From: Psilocybe azurescens
Taxonomy: Eukaryota > Basidiomycota > Agaricomycetes > Agaricales > Agrocybaceae
DNA: 64,000 nt
NCBI GenBank assembly: GCA_023853785.1
Contig: JAJIRX010000737.1
Span: 1-64,000, forward strand
Direction: 5' to 3'
The notes beneath the pieces were generated by a model. The model made no database searches, was not told the origin of the DNA, and worked only from the letters and a program-made list of their open reading frames with translations. Within the stretch, counting starts at the first letter, position 1; each line of letters opens with the position of its first letter. Shown here piece after piece: positions 1-12,132 of this stretch. The position numbers and the translations under genes are program-made.

Positions 1-233
1 GAATGTTGATCTTCGGGTCATCAAGGTTGGCCCTTCCTGCTTCCAGCACAAGGACGGTTACCGACGGACTCTCTGAAAGACGAACTGCAGCTGCCAATCC
101 TGCGGTCTGAGCGGTCAAACATTAACTGCTGTTATCGTTATTATGCTTGAGTGCTCGAAGAACCCACTCCTCCTCCAATGACAACGAAGTCGTAGGGCTT
201 GTGAGTAGCCTCCTCGACGTTAATGAGTGGCAT
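1..233 (-). CDS. GMC oxidoreductase, N-terminal part (cut by window edge)
   Basis: The start codon at 231-233 opens MPLINVEEATHKPYDFVVIG followed by a Gly-rich stretch. This is the dinucleotide-binding (FAD) motif at the N-terminus of glucose-methanol-choline oxidoreductases. After a short intron the frame resumes with TAGLAAAVRLSESPSVTVLV, LEAG and DDPKINI, then leaves the window at base 1. The exon-1/intron/exon-2 layout is the same as in the two complete GMC genes at 45.5-48.3 and 52.9-55.7 kb, so this is a third member of the same subfamily. Family knowledge: these are FAD enzymes, often secreted, that oxidise alcohols or sugars to give H2O2. The substrate cannot be told from this fragment, and no frame break is visible in it. 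Confidence 0.85.
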
Positions 234-1005
234 GCTTGAAGTCTGAAAAGCAACGGCCGTGATGGCTTATTTCAAAGAGATGATGCCACCTTTTATTCAA
301 ACCGCCCGAGATACGCTGGGAGAACACAGATGGATCTAATGCGTAGATAGTGCCATGCTAGAATCCGACTGGACTGACAGATACCAAACGTCGTGCCACA
401 CGGTGGAATCAGATGGTCGATACACAGGAGCCCCAATCACATAACCATCAATGCATCACAGGACTGTTGTTGATAAACGAAGCGTTGACGCTGATCCGAA
501 TACCTATTCTAAAACTAGAGACGCAAGGAGGTACATTTTCCATAGAGTCTCATGAGGAAAGCCCGCCGCGAGCTGTCCGGTGGACTCTGGGTACTCCCAC
601 ATCACCACTGATCATCCGTTTGAAATCAAAAGCGTCTTAACCTCTGTAAAAGAGCCACTGAATCGTTTCACAACAATCAAAATTTCTACATAAGGAATTC
701 AATGTGTCTGGAAAAGGATGAGTACTGCTTGAAAGCCGCTTTTTAATTTCAAAATGCATTGGGAGCCTGAGGTGTTAGTCATGTGAGATTTATAATCGAC
801 TACGCTCGCTAAGAAAGGCAGTCGCGTCTTAATCATCTCTCAACAGTGTATTCATCAACCGCTGACAAGGCCTAATTTTGACCAGATTATAGCTTATTTA
901 TGTGAGCTCGTAAAGACAATAAAAGGAACAACACAGAACCATCGATCATCAATCAACCAACCAGCTTAAACCCCAGTCAACACAGTACTAGCACTACACA
1001 CGACG
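234..1005. other. Divergent intergenic region between GMC gene and Gal80-like copy A
   Basis: No convincing gene. The 75-codon frame at 413-640 shows no recognisable domain. The last ~200 bases are shared with the region upstream of copy B (10,087-10,260, opposite strand), including the leader just before the ATG. The duplication therefore carried its promoter. Confidence 0.5.
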
Positions 1006-2410
1006 ATGACGTCTGCTCCCGAGAATAAAATCAAGGTCGGCTTCGTTGGTTTATCTGCTACCACAGGATGGGCAGCAACTACTCTGGCTCCAGCACTTAT
1101 CCAACCCAATCTACGTGACAACTATGACCTCGTAGCTGTTTCCACAACCTCCGAAGCGTCAGCCAAGGCATCGGCTGACAAATACTCCCAAGATATTGGA
1201 CATCCTATCGCGGCCTACTTTGGCGACGCCTCCAACATAGTCTCCGATCCAGATGTCGACCTGGTTGCAGTCTCGGGGTGAAGGCCCCATCATAAAAAGA
1301 AATTGTGTTGAAAGTGATCGAGGCGAAGAAGGACTTCTTTGTCGAGTGGCCGGCCGGTACCTCGACTAAGGAGACTGAGGAGATTGCGGCTGCAGCTCGT
1401 AAACAGGGAGTCAGATCTTTTGTTGGGTTGCAGGGTCGGCATGCCGTTGTCATTCAGAAGGTCAGTAAATAGCCTTTGAGTCGACTTCGATGACCTTTTG
1501 ATCACAAGCAAAATTATAGGTGAAAGAATTGCTGGCTTCTGGGGTAATAGGTACCATTAGGTCCACCAATGTCGTAAGTTCCTCTCTGGTTGAAAGATTG
1601 CTAACCCCACAATCTATGATTCACAATTTCGTTCTTGTACAGATTGCACACCTGCAAAAGAAGCACATTTTTACTCTCCGTTCAACAAAGAAAACAATGC
1701 ATACCTTTTAGAGAAGAAAACGGTCTGCGTCCACTCTCAATGACGATAGGAATACGTTGACTTATTTCAACATTACCAGGTGTTACCATGCTCACAATCG
1801 TGGTCGGCCACCAGTTAGATACCCTGACTCATGTTCTCGGAGACTTCTCCAGCGTAACAGCAACAAAGCACAGCTCTACCCTACCGTAATCATTGTTGAC
1901 GATACAGGGAAACCCACAGGAAAGACATTCAAATCTCAAAGCCCGGACCACTTTGCCATTACTGGCGTACTCAAGACTGGGATCCTGGCCAATATATTCT
2001 GGAGAGCGGGGTATTCCTCCAATGAAGGAAGACGTCAATACGTCTGGGAGATCGAGGGTGAAGAAGGTAGCATAAGGTTGCAATCCGATCACCTCTTGGG
2101 GGCATTGCCAAGTATGTTCGAGTCGGAACTGTACCTCAACGGCAAAAAAGTGGAGTTCGAGACTCCTGGAAATGGTATCGTGACTGTCAGTGGTGCTTGG
2201 AAGGAATTTGCAAGCCGTACCCCGGGCACATATGCGACAATCGAGGATGCAGTTAAGCATCATCGACTTCTGGATGCAATTGAGGCTAGTGCAAAAGAAG
2301 GTAAACGAATCATTCTTTGAGGAATATGAAGAGAACATCCATACAAATGTCAAATATATAAAGTTTTTGTGTTCGAAGGTTTTTAGTCTCCTTCCCTGAG
2401 TGGGCACATA
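782..2410 (+). repeat. Inverted duplication, left arm (copy A with flanks)
   Basis: The leader (CAGTACTAGCACTACAC before the ATG), the whole gene and ~85 bases past the stop are recognisably repeated in reverse orientation at about 8,690-10,280. Edges are judged by eye. About 6.3 kb separates the arms. Confidence 0.7.
1006..2320 (+). pseudogene. Gal80-like Gfo/Idh/MocA oxidoreductase, copy A (multiple frame breaks)
   Basis: Starts MTSAPENKIKVGFVGLSAT, a Rossmann GxxGxS motif, and ends with the GKKVEFETPG...IEDAVKHHRLLDAIE region typical of the Gal80-like branch of the Gfo/Idh/MocA family. Four exons match copies B and C: about 1006-1460, 1520-1573, 1643-1722 and 1780-2320. Relative to B and C the frame is broken at 1275-1278 (GGGG, two bases long) and around 1286-1298. 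Further breaks lie near 1650 (one C short), near 1717-1720 (one A short) and at 1865-1867 (one A short). The EWPAG motif replaces the EKP catalytic motif of typical family dehydrogenases, as in Gal80, so a regulatory or divergent role is possible. It is either a true pseudogene or a stretch with several homopolymer errors. It forms an inverted pair with copy B. Confidence 0.75.
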
Positions 2411-3106
2411 TGGACTTCGATCAAGTAGCGAAGTTGTTCCGAATATGACGACGCTGCATACAAGTCATAGAGAGTCACCTGGAAGAATTGTTAGGTGGCC
2501 ATTTATCACGTTGCTTCAGTTGTGGCCGTCAGCACAATGATATGCAGATTGAACCGAGGATTAATCGTGCGGAAGTTATCCAGACCAAATTGATACAAAG
2601 CCGACATGCCAAAAAGACCCATACCATATCAGTGCCCTCATCGAAGGATAGAAGCAAATCGGAACCATTCGAAGTCAGCTTCTGTCATCAAATGACCTAT
2701 ATCATCTTGCATCAGTTTGGCGGACACTACTCACTTTAATTTAATGCTTCTCTACTGTTCAGATCAGTGAGAAATGCAGTGAGAGCACGGGCACGGGTCG
2801 GCTTGACAGAAACGTCAGAACTGAACGTACAAGCACAAGATCCAGGACAGTCAACTTTGTTTCATCTTTAATTTCGCTGTCTAAAGATACCTTGAGCCTG
2901 TGCAAAGTTAGCTCGAGATTGGAAGTTCGAGAGCAAGGCCAGAGCGAGGTAGGTCAGCAATTAAAATTATGTTGTTTGCCATTAACCCTAAAGATGACAA
3001 CCGTAACTTAAATTACGGTCACTGCGATGTCTCCTTTCTTCTTGCTTCAGTCAGTGACATTGGTTTTCCGAATATCATTTCTTATTCTTCGGTAGACTTA
3101 TTCAAG
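2321..3106. other. Intergenic region downstream of copy A
   Basis: The first ~85 bases are homologous to the region downstream of copy B, marking the edge of the inverted duplication near 2,400. The rest shows no gene that I can support. Confidence 0.5.
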
Positions 3107-4303
3107 ATGGATCCTCATTCTATCAACGACAACCATGCCGGGCCTTCAAATTCTGGAACATCAAGATACCGAGTTCAGACGTGAGTACTTGAGAAAGTAT
3201 TTGGAAAGTATTTCCAAGTTCATGGATCTAACAATTTAAAAGGTCTGATGTAATACAGGACATGCGAGTAAACGTCTCCGAAGAAGGTACCGACGAAATC
3301 ATCTGGTACAAGGTGGGCCCAAATGCGACCCCATTGTCGACTTTTCTTCACTAATGTCGATTCGAAGGAAAGGTTCCTTAGCGACAACGAAATTGTCGAG
3401 AATCTAGTGGTGTGTTTGCTCCTTTGCATCCAACATGAAGTGATCTATATCTCTCGGACATAGCACAACCCCACGAGCACCATCCACTGGACGATACACC
3501 GCCCGCTTCGTGGATGGTACATCCGAATACGATCTCCGTCGTTTCCTCCTGGTGTATTCATCCCCTTAACACCCGTACCATCTACGTCCCCTCTCCACAC
3601 GGACGCAGCTATCTCCTTTAACACGCGCACTAACATCGCCTCCCCAGCTTCCCCAGTTGAACTCCCCTCTTCTGACTCGCAGTTCACCCTCCAAGACGTG
3701 GACATCACGTCCAGCTCGACGAGCCTCCACTCCTACCCTCCCACTCCCACAGCCTCAACAACAGCCATCGTCAACATACAACCCCTTCGCCCATCAGAGG
3801 CGAGTCGTCAAGCACGCTTGTCGACTCCGACCAAACACCTTAAGAAAAACTTCCTGCGCAGGGCCGCAGCGGCCCAAAATCTCCTCCCAAATCACCCAGT
3901 TCCTCCTCGCACCTTTCTTTCCATCCAGCCCCTCCAGCAGCAGGACACAAACGCCTCCTACCTCTCGCGCACTGTCACTGCTGAGGACGCACCGCCCTCG
4001 CACTCCAGCTCATTCACACTGTCCCGCGTGTTAGGCCCTCACTCCAGCAACGCGCCCCCGCCGTACGCGTCCCAATCTACCGCGGCTATTCTCCAACAAC
4101 AACATCCTCACCTCCACGCGCCCCTGCTCGTATTTCACGACCACACGCCGGTGCTGACCTTCCGATCGCTGACCGGTGTGATTGAGATGGATAAAGGGGA
4201 GGAGAAGTACCTAGAGTGGACACTAGTTTCTGGATCGCCATTGCGCTTACTTACTTGGAGTTTCTGGAGGAACGAGAGGTACGCTTTCCCAGATTCAGCG
4301 TGA
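3107..4303 (+). CDS. Uncharacterised Ser/Pro/Thr-rich protein, four exons
   Basis: I do not recognise this family. A coherent gene model joins exons 3107-3180, 3243-3312, 3368-3409 and 3464-4303 with GT...AG introns of 54-62 nt and a continuous frame. The N-terminus is MDPHSINDNHAGPSNSG. A folded-looking segment follows: HNPTSTIHWTIHRPLRGWY then IRIRSPSFPPGVFIPLTP. The middle is low-complexity and rich in Ser, Thr, Pro and Gln. The C-terminus has LLVFHDHTPVLTFRSLTGV and a DKGEEKYLEWTL segment. The last codons are uncertain. A GTACGC donor at about 4,280 and an acceptor at ~4,342 could instead extend the protein to 4,567. It lies between the two inverted Gal80-like copies. No signal peptide or membrane segment is evident. 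Confidence 0.6.
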
Positions 4304-4567
4304 ATTGAAAACTCTTCTCTGATGTTCATGTTGTTTACCAGAGCTATCTTGCTGCATCAAGTGATTAGTTCGAAGACCCACAGAGATCGACTGTTGCGTG
4401 GCACAGGATTCGAAAGAACAGGCAGTAGGAGATTCAAAAGCACCTTCGAGGGTCTCTGCACTTTAATTTCTATATATTCCAAACTACAACATAACCAGTA
4501 CCGAATACCCCCAAAGTCATTGGCTAAATTTCCTGTGAACATGTTTCGAATCTACAATCTTAGATGA

Positions 4568-5178
4568 GGTCGACATGTATCCAAAGGTTAAGTCTCAATT
4601 TTTGACGTTAAATATACTGTCCAAGTCCTGTGTAAAAGTAATGTCTGGTGTACACCGCTGACGCTGACTGCAGTTTATCCAAGAAACAGCAGTATTCAAA
4701 CATGTCTTATGGTTATTAACCGTTTGAAAAACAAATAGCGATATATAAATCCCTTGAAATGTATTTATCATAGGTCGCCGCCAGCAGCAGCAGTAGGTTG
4801 AATCTGGCCAAGATTCCTCGCGTCCTCGACATCACGTGTTCCGCTGCACAACATAGCACCGATCAAATACACACCTCGATCCGAAAGGATGGGAGCCTTG
4901 AGATCTTGTAGGCAATGTAGCGTAGGTTCTCATCTTGAGGGTACAGAACAGGAATGGTCATTAAGTAATACGTATTAGACTTTGGAGATGCATATAATAT
5001 CTATACATTATCTATCTCCTTTTCAGGTGCGCAATCCCTTCCAAACCCAAAGATGTTATGGTATGAGTGGGATAAGTGGGGTGGGAGCATAAGTCGACTG
5101 TACACTCGATAAATAAGTAGCAAAAGGAGTATCAGTAGTGTCGTGATATAAAGGGTGTGCATGCAGCAAAAGAATTAA
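4568..5178. other. Intergenic region with possible orphan terminal exon on minus strand
   Basis: On the minus strand, about 4,780-4,890 reads DLKAPILSDRGVYLIGAMLC then SGTRDVEDARNLGQIQPT and a GGDL end before a stop. A plausible acceptor AG lies just upstream of it. It looks like the last exon of a gene whose upstream exons are not present, but I cannot name the family. The rest of the stretch shows nothing clear. Confidence 0.3.
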
Positions 5179-6126
5179 TCAGTAATCTCTATCCCTCGAC
5201 TGGTATCCACGGTTGGAGTAAGAGCTTCGGTTGTCCTGCCTTCCTCCGCCTCCCCGTCTCTTGTCACCTCCTCTGGGAGCATCCCGCCTGGGGCGAGCAT
5301 ATGAAAGGACGATGTTGCCCTGCTCGGTGGCGGTACCGTTCAACTTGTCGATGGCCTCGGTGGCGGTGGCAACGTCCTCGAACTCGACGAATCCAGCGTT
5401 GGTCTTCTCTCCGGTGTTTCCATCACGGACTGAAATAGAGTCAGCATACATTGACAACAAAAAGAAAGAAAGAACGCACTGAAGTAAATGCTGACAATCT
5501 GGTCCTTGAATTCAGTCATGAGCTGTCGGAGAGCGTTCTCATCCTGGTGGAACCTGGCAAAGTAGACTTTGCTGTTGGGTTCCTGCCTGGGGCCGAGGCT
5601 GGCCTGGCGAGCGTAGTCGACGAAGAGGTCGCGGCCAGCAACATGGAGAGGCTCAGCGGCTGAAGAGGTGACAGCAGCAGTGGCCGCCTCCACGTTGGAA
5701 AAGGTGATATGGGCAAATCCACGAGGACGTCCATCAGCGTGGGTCTCTACAAACACGAAATAGAATGAAATGAACACGAATGAACAAAAAATAAAAAAAG
5801 TTGAAAAAAAGGCACGTACGAATACGGACGCTCTCGACTTGACCGAACTCTGAGAACAGCTCTGTGAGGTCCTCTTTTGTCATATCCCAGGGCATGTTTC
5901 CAATGTAGATGGACTCTGAGGCAGGCGTGGGCGCCTGGTCGCGGCGCTCGAATGCCAGCACCGAGGCGGACGAGAACGCGCGTGCAGCAGTGAGTCTCGA
6001 CACGGTAGGCGCAACAACGGCCTGACGGAGAACGAGGGAGCTGAGAGTCCTAGAAGCAGGGGCCGCAGAGCGAGCGACTGCGCGGAGGCTGAGCCTGGCC
6101 TGTTGACGGAGGACGTTAGAGAACAT
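5179..6126 (-). CDS. Mitochondrial-type RNA-binding protein with two RRM domains
   Basis: Three exons, 6126-5820, 5747-5429-side boundary (5747-5480) and 5429-5179, join in frame. The first ~60 residues are rich in Arg, Ala and Ser and lack acidic residues up to AFERRD, which fits a mitochondrial targeting sequence. RRM1 follows with RNP2 SIYIGNMPWD and RNP1 RPRGFAHITF split by intron 1. RRM2 has KVYFARF as RNP2 and NAGFVEF as RNP1. The tail is RGG/Arg-rich and ends YQSRDRDY. Such proteins bind mitochondrial or nuclear RNA; the exact target is unknown. The gene is intact with no frame break. The ATG is supported by the targeting peptide that starts immediately after it. Confidence 0.85.
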
Positions 6127-6552
6127 TTTTGGAGTGGAGGTGGTTGATGGAGAAGGGGAGGTGACGGGACAAAAGTAAATAACTTCTATTTTTCCTTCAA
6201 GAAAAGTTTTCGATCTTGTGACTTAATGCACGTGAAGCAATGTAAACACTTTACCCCGGACGGCGGAGTCCGGACGGAGTCAATCTGAAGCGGTCAAGCT
6301 TTGAATGCCTGGGCTGGGTGTATGTACTAGAGTACAAGTTGTATAAATAATTGGATAGCCCATTATGTACAAGTGTTTTAATAGTGATACAAGTATATGC
6401 ACGAGGAAAGCGAAAGAAAATTTAAAATCTATTTTACATCACTGCTCGGTCCTCGGACCGCTTCGCGTCTCAAGGGGTTCAGGAAAGGACAACCCACTGA
6501 CCATAAATCGACGATTTTCTTCAGGCGGGGCTCAAGATTATACTCGTCTTCC
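6127..6552. other. Intergenic region, RRM gene promoter side
   Basis: AT-rich upstream region of the minus-strand RRM gene, followed by sequence with no supported gene. Confidence 0.4.
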
Positions 6553-7643
6553 TCAAACTTCAGCGCCGCAAGAAGTCGAATGGCGCAAAGTACAGTCGGA
6601 AGCTATTGCCAGGATTAGACTCGACTCCAAAAGATACAGTATCAAACGGACCTCGTATATTCGTGGCTCCGGCAGAGGAGATTTCTCGGTTATCACAGAT
6701 GTGTATCTTTCATAGACCGCTTCCACTTTCAGCAGTGAGGTATGTATCATGGAACGAACGGCCTGAAAGGGAATCAAGCGATTAATATCTATAGTATGGT
6801 TCAGAGAGCTAGGGAAGACGAACAGCGGTAGGCCCTGTTCCATCCGCGCTGCTCGAGGGCTGCAGAATCATCATTGAGATGGCATGGTTGTGAAGATCTG
6901 CAAAGGACTGAACAATCACAACCCCTAAAGCGTGGCGCAACAGTTAATGAATGAATTAGCACACTCTCCCTTCAAAGTCAAGAGAAACACAAACCATGGC
7001 GAGCTAGTTCAAACTCTTTTGCTATACAGCATCGAAGCGGGATTGTCACCTCAACGGGATACACACGTTCGCACAGGGACTCTGATTGTGCCAAAGCAGA
7101 CAGAATGACCTTGTGTGTGGTTTGGAATACGTCAGGAGGAGAGCGGCTGGCATTTCGTCGGAGGGAGATGCAGCTCAAGTACAGAGCGTACGCGAAAACC
7201 AACGAAGAAGCCGTACAGTCGATAGTGTGAAATGACACACTCCCCACTCAGATGGACTCCTTAGTCGTGTCCCCAGATGACTGAGGTAGACGAATATCTC
7301 GCGTGAAGTACGCAGCATCCTAACAAGTGTAAAAAAACATCGATTATCGATTAGAATGAGAGGGAGGTGAATACAAGACATCGGCCAAGGAAAGTAAATA
7401 CCTTGCATCGTCCTGTCGTATCGTTTTCTGTATATCGAACGCCTTCCCCGCGATGTCGGTAGAGATAGCCTTAAACGTACGCGAGACACGATGCAAGGTG
7501 TCCATTATACTCCTCTCCCACGGGGTATCTTCCGTCGAAACACAGATAGAATGTACGCTGTCAGTGATAGCCACCAAGAGGATTTTGTATAACAGCTCAG
7601 TAGGAAGGGCGAGTTCACGACGGGGGTTCCATTCTGCCTCCAT
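6553..7643 (-). pseudogene. F-box-like basidiomycete protein with one frame break
   Basis: The first exon reads ELALPTELLYKILLVAITDS, an F-box-like N-terminus, then VSTEDTPWERSIMDTLHRVS and the end of exon 1 near 7,400. Later exons carry LRTSREIFVYLSHLGTRLRS, PSEW, then AYALYLSCISLRRNASRSP, VFQTTHKVILSALAQSE, KEFELARHG, VVIVQSFADLHNHAI and KVEAVYERYTSVITEKSPL. I recognise this as a family common in Agaricomycetes, with no established function beyond the F-box. The reading frame slips between PSEW and SVSFHTIDC at 7242-7245 (CCCC on this strand), where one more C would restore it. A longer in-frame N-terminus to 7,784 exists but looks unrelated. The 3' end after YERYTSV is uncertain. Confidence 0.6.
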
Positions 7644-8775
7644 TGTAGTACAATCAAACAACTCGATACGTGGATATAGGGAGATCAACAGCCAAAAGAT
7701 GGTGGACCGGGAATGAATTGGGACTGGATGCCTGGTATAAGTAGCTTCCGGGTTGCCTCCGGGTTTCCGACTAAGAAAGTTCAAAGAATGATATAGATTA
7801 TAGTATGGTGTCGCATACGCTGTACTTCGAGATACGGAAAGCAGGTGCCAGTCCCCTGTGGCCTGAGGTTTGTGACGAGGTCAGAATGATGGTCGTTGAC
7901 GATGTGGCATCGATTCAGGAGAGCGACCCTGCAGTGAATAGTAACTGAGTGACTAAGACTCTTTCCGGTTCAAGAAGGCCAAAGCAGGGACCAAGCAGGG
8001 ACAAATATCTGCTGTACTCGAACATCCACCATCGCCACGTCCAGTCCTCTTGTCATTTTCAGTCTTCAATCTTCAAGTGCATTGAAGGTTGTCAGCGTCA
8101 TGCTAGTCGAAAACTGGATTTATTAACATTGCTGCTCGAAAAGAGCCACTCGGAAAAACGTAACTTTTGGATGACATCGACGATTTGTCACCTTTTCTCG
8201 GGCAAATATCGCTTTGTTTCAACCTATTCCTGATCTACGTTGAAATAAACTGGCATATACTCTCTATCAAACGAAAAACTACTATTTTTTGATATCCTCT
8301 GCGCTTCGAATCCCACAGCGTTGATGGCTTCAACCGTCTTCCCGTATTGCTGCTTTTGTTGATTCCATACCTCACTGGGCCATCGGTGCATAATGGATCG
8401 ACCGCGACATTCAAGGAAGTGGTGTGGATATCTATCTTCTCGCTGTCCATCCGTAACCTGTAAATAGACAGAATAGTAAAGCTCGACCATGTCTTCATCG
8501 CGGACTCAATATGTGACCCACTCTTGAAAACATCTCTCAGGCCTCTGAACATAGGATGCCCTTGGCCTAGGTGTCGATGTGTTATGTGATGAAGTCGAAA
8601 ATAAGTGACTGACGTGTGGCTGTATAGCAGTGCGACATAGACTACAACAGTCGATATCATTAATTGCAGTGTCGTCTACCTATGCGTTCCCACTCGGGGC
8701 AAGAGACTAAAACCTTTGTACACAAACACTATATATTCAACACCTGTGTGCATGGATTTTCCCTTCATGTATTCC
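7644..8775. other. Intergenic stretch with unassigned minus-strand open frames
   Basis: Minus-strand frames at 8224-8490 (88 codons) and 8235-8660 (141 codons) overlap each other. They match no domain that I know, and neither is convincing as a gene. The final ~90 bases are the downstream flank shared with Gal80-like copy A. Confidence 0.3.
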
Positions 8776-10280
8776 TCAAAGAATGACTCGTTTACCTTCC
8801 TTTGCACTAGTCTCAATTGCATCCAGAAGTCGATGGTGTTTGACTGCATCCTCGATCGTCGCATATGTGCCGGTGGTATGATCCGCAAATTCCTTCCAGG
8901 CACCGCTGACAGTCGCGACTGCATTTCCAGGAGTCTCAAACTCCACCTTTTTGCCGTTGAGGTACAGTTCCGACTCGAACACACTTGGATAGGCCCCCAA
9001 GAGGTGATCGGATTGCAGCCTAATACTGCCTTCTTCACCGTCAATCTCCCAGGTATATTGACGCCTTCCTTCACTGGAGGTGTACCCTGTTCTCCAGAAT
9101 ATGTTGGCGAGCACTCCAGTCTTGAGGACGCCAGTTATGGCGAAATGGTCAGAATTTTGGGATTCGACTATCTTCCCTGTTGGGTTATTGTCGTTGTCGA
9201 CGATAGTTATGTTAGGATAGATCTGTGCATCTGTCGCTGTTAAGCTAACGAAGTCACCGAGAACATGTGTCAAGGTATCCAACTGGTGACCGACGGCGAT
9301 GCTAAGTATGGTAACGCCTGGTATTATCCAAATCAGTCAGGACATTCACTATTGTCATTGGGAGTGGATGCAGACCGTTTTTCTTCTCTAAAAGGTATGC
9401 ATTTTGTTCTTGGTTGTATGGAGTGTGATAATATGTTTCCTTTGCATGATGTGCAATCTGTACGCGAACAAAAACGCCTATTAAGATTTGTGAATACTTG
9501 GCGATGTAGAGTGTGACATACGACGTTGGTTGACCTGATGGTACCTATCACCCCGGAAGCCAGCAATTCTTTCACCTACAATTTGGCTGGTGATCAGAAA
9601 TCCTTCGAAGTGGGCTCAAAGGCTATATGCTGACCTTCTGGATGACAACGGTATGCCGACCCTGCAACCCAATGAAAGATCTGACTCCCTGTTTACGAGC
9701 TGCAGCCGCAATCTCCTCAGTCTCCTTAGTCGAGGTACCGGCCGGCCACTCGACAAAGAAGTCCTTCTTTGCCTCGATCACTTTCAACACAATTTCTTTA
9801 TGATAGGAGTCTTCACCGACACTGCAACCAGGTCGACATCTGGATCGGAGACTATGTTGGAGGTGTCGCCAAAATAGGCCTTGATAGGGTGACCAACCTC
9901 CTTGGAGTATTTCTCCGCGGATGCTTTGGCGGATGCTTCGGAGCTTGTAGACACGGCTATAAGGTCGTATTTGTTGCGTAGGGAGGATTGGATAAGCGCT
10001 GGAGCCAGAGTATTTGCTGCCCATCCCGCGGTGGCAGATAAACCAACGAAGCCGACCTTGATTTTATTCTCGGGAGCAGATGTCATCGTCGCGCGTGTAG
10101 TGCTAGTACTGTGTTGGCTGGGGTTTAGGTTGATTGATTGATTATTGATGGTTCTGTGTTGTTCTTTTTATTCTATTTACGAGCCGACAAAATAAGCTAC
10201 TATCTGGTCAAAACTAACCCATGTCAGCGGTTGATAGGTCGTAAGATGATTAAGTCGTCGAGGTCGCCAAGCGTTGTCGA
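8690..10280 (-). repeat. Inverted duplication, right arm (copy B with flanks)
   Basis: Partner of the left arm at about 782-2,410. The two arms differ by scattered substitutions and small indels, so the event is not recent. Confidence 0.7.
8776..10086 (-). pseudogene. Gal80-like Gfo/Idh/MocA oxidoreductase, copy B (single frame break)
   Basis: Exons 10086-9635, 9575-9522, 9457-9376 and 9317-8776 reproduce the copy A and C structure. The protein starts MTSAPENKIKVGFVGLSATA and ends KEGKRVIL. The only break relative to copy C is at about 9805. There a one-base loss turns the expected YHKEIVLKV frame out of phase after VKTP; the rest of exon 1 (FFVEWPAGTSTKETEE, GVRSFIGLQGRHTVVIQKV) is perfect in the other frame. 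One restored T would give a full protein of ~375 residues, so this could be functional if the base is a sequence error. It is more similar to A than to C and is inverted with respect to A. The shared upstream leader suggests the same regulation. A cytosolic or nuclear NAD(P)-binding protein is expected. Confidence 0.8.
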
Positions 10281-12132
10281 TTATAAATCTCATGCGACAG
10301 TATGACTAAACTATTGGCCGGTACGAAAATCTAACAGTAACAACTTTTATATCACCTATCCACCTCTTTGGTGTTCGCCACCTGTGACTAAACGAGGTAG
10401 CTATACGTTTTTGCAAAATACACTACGAAAGTTTGGATGAAATGTTAGAACATGATCCTTAACCATGCGAGATATCTTGATGTCGAATACTTAATATAAT
10501 AAAAGAGTAGGGAGATATTTTGGCTCACTGACCGACTTTCTTCCCTTTCCATATCCCACGCTGCGCATCAAAACCATTACCCTACACTGTGGTCTAAACG
10601 TCGATGGATATAATAGGGCCCCTGCAGAGCAGGAGACTTGCTTGAGTCTTCTTTGTTCGGGAATGATTTAATACTCGTCATCGGAGTCTTGTGTTAGGTA
10701 TGCCATGTTTGTACTTCTAAAATAAATGGTAGAAACAAGATCTTCCTACACGGCATATGGTCAGCCTCGTTTAAAATAAAATGCACAGGGGGAGAGGATC
10801 AAATGCCGTACAATTATTGCACGATACCGATCATACTCAATATCAAGCTTGGTATAATCATCTGGAAAGCAGGGACGTTGGGTAGCCTCCGGATTGAGAG
10901 ACGGGCTTTCGATCATGAGCTTTTCATTATCCTTCAATAAAGTAAATGTCCGCCGGAAGACGTCATACAGTCCACCAAGATATGCCACGGTATGAGGTAG
11001 TACATGAGAGCGACTAGGGATGGCCTTGAATGTCAGATCGAAGTTTCTTGTGAATCAATCATCTTATGGATGACTCTAATCTGTTACGGATTAGAGATCA
11101 ACAATGTTTGTACCTTGTGTTGTTGCCCATGGTTGATGGGAGATGCGTCTTCGAAGCGCCTCGAATCGGAGGGTATATCCGGAGGTACATTTTTATGTCA
11201 TGGGGGCATCAAAGTATTTAAACTGGAGTAAAAGTGTCAATCTTTCTGATCACCACCAGCCTCGTACGTGCGCTCTTCTGCACTATTAATAGCCGCGGCA
11301 GCCAGAATAGCCTATACAATCATTATCCCTTCTATTCATCTGTGACTCGAATTTACCCCTCCACTTGTAGCATATCTACCACCAGTAACTCAGCTCCCAG
11401 TGAAGGAGTTAACAGACTATCAATTGTGGACAGGTACGCAAACAGACCCAGAAACATGTACACAATTCATTAAACTGAATCGTACCGTCTTGAAGTCGCT
11501 TCTGGGCTACATCCGCCGAGTTTACGCACAAACTTGGAATGATCTACACAGCCTTAGCAAAATTAAACACCTGCCTTTGGACCACATCCATCAAGTTTGC
11601 GTAAAAGCTTGAACTGACAATCTGCATAAACTTCACGGAACTACATACACTGTAGTGGTGGGATCATTTAGAGGGACTCCTAGGTCTCCCACTATTTATT
11701 AAAATTTTCATAATAGATTTACATATATGAGCTATCGCAGATATGGCTTATGGGACGTTCGAATATAGTACCCATCGTTGCAAATTTGATTCGCCTATCG
11801 CATTGTTCTTGCATCAATCCCCCTGGTAAGACTTACAATTCCAATTCTTGTTTTTGCCTGAGCGTTCGCAGCACGAAGGCGAACCCAGCTTGAATAAGCG
11901 CTCGTGAGGCCATAGTTCGAATTCAAGGGGCGGTCTGCTATGTAAATATATCAAGCTTCTCACTTTGCAACCTATGCAAACCAACTTCACTAAAATAATA
12001 ATCTAGCTCTACCCCGACAAATTTAACAAACTCCAGCTCGGAACGGCTCCTTTCTCATACGTAAGGTGCTACAAAACATTGCACTCAACAACTCGACGGT
12101 TCTTCATCCAATTTCCTTCCCATCTCCATCTG
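10281..12132. other. Gene-poor stretch with small unassigned frames
   Basis: Frames at 10761-10988 (-, starts MAYLGGLYDVFRRTFTLLKD) and 11400-11612 (+, starts MKELTDYQLWTGTQTDPE) may be exons or remnants. I recognise no domain and no splicing partner. The rest looks non-coding. Confidence 0.3.

Noticed and set aside
3657..4034. Alternative frame (125 codons, Ser/Pro-rich) overlapping the hypothetical protein
   Set aside because: It is a shadow of the frame that joins cleanly to three upstream exons.
7344..7784. Longer N-terminus for the F-box-like gene (from 7784)
   Set aside because: The extra 47 residues do not resemble the family, whose start is close to the ELALPTELLYKIL segment.
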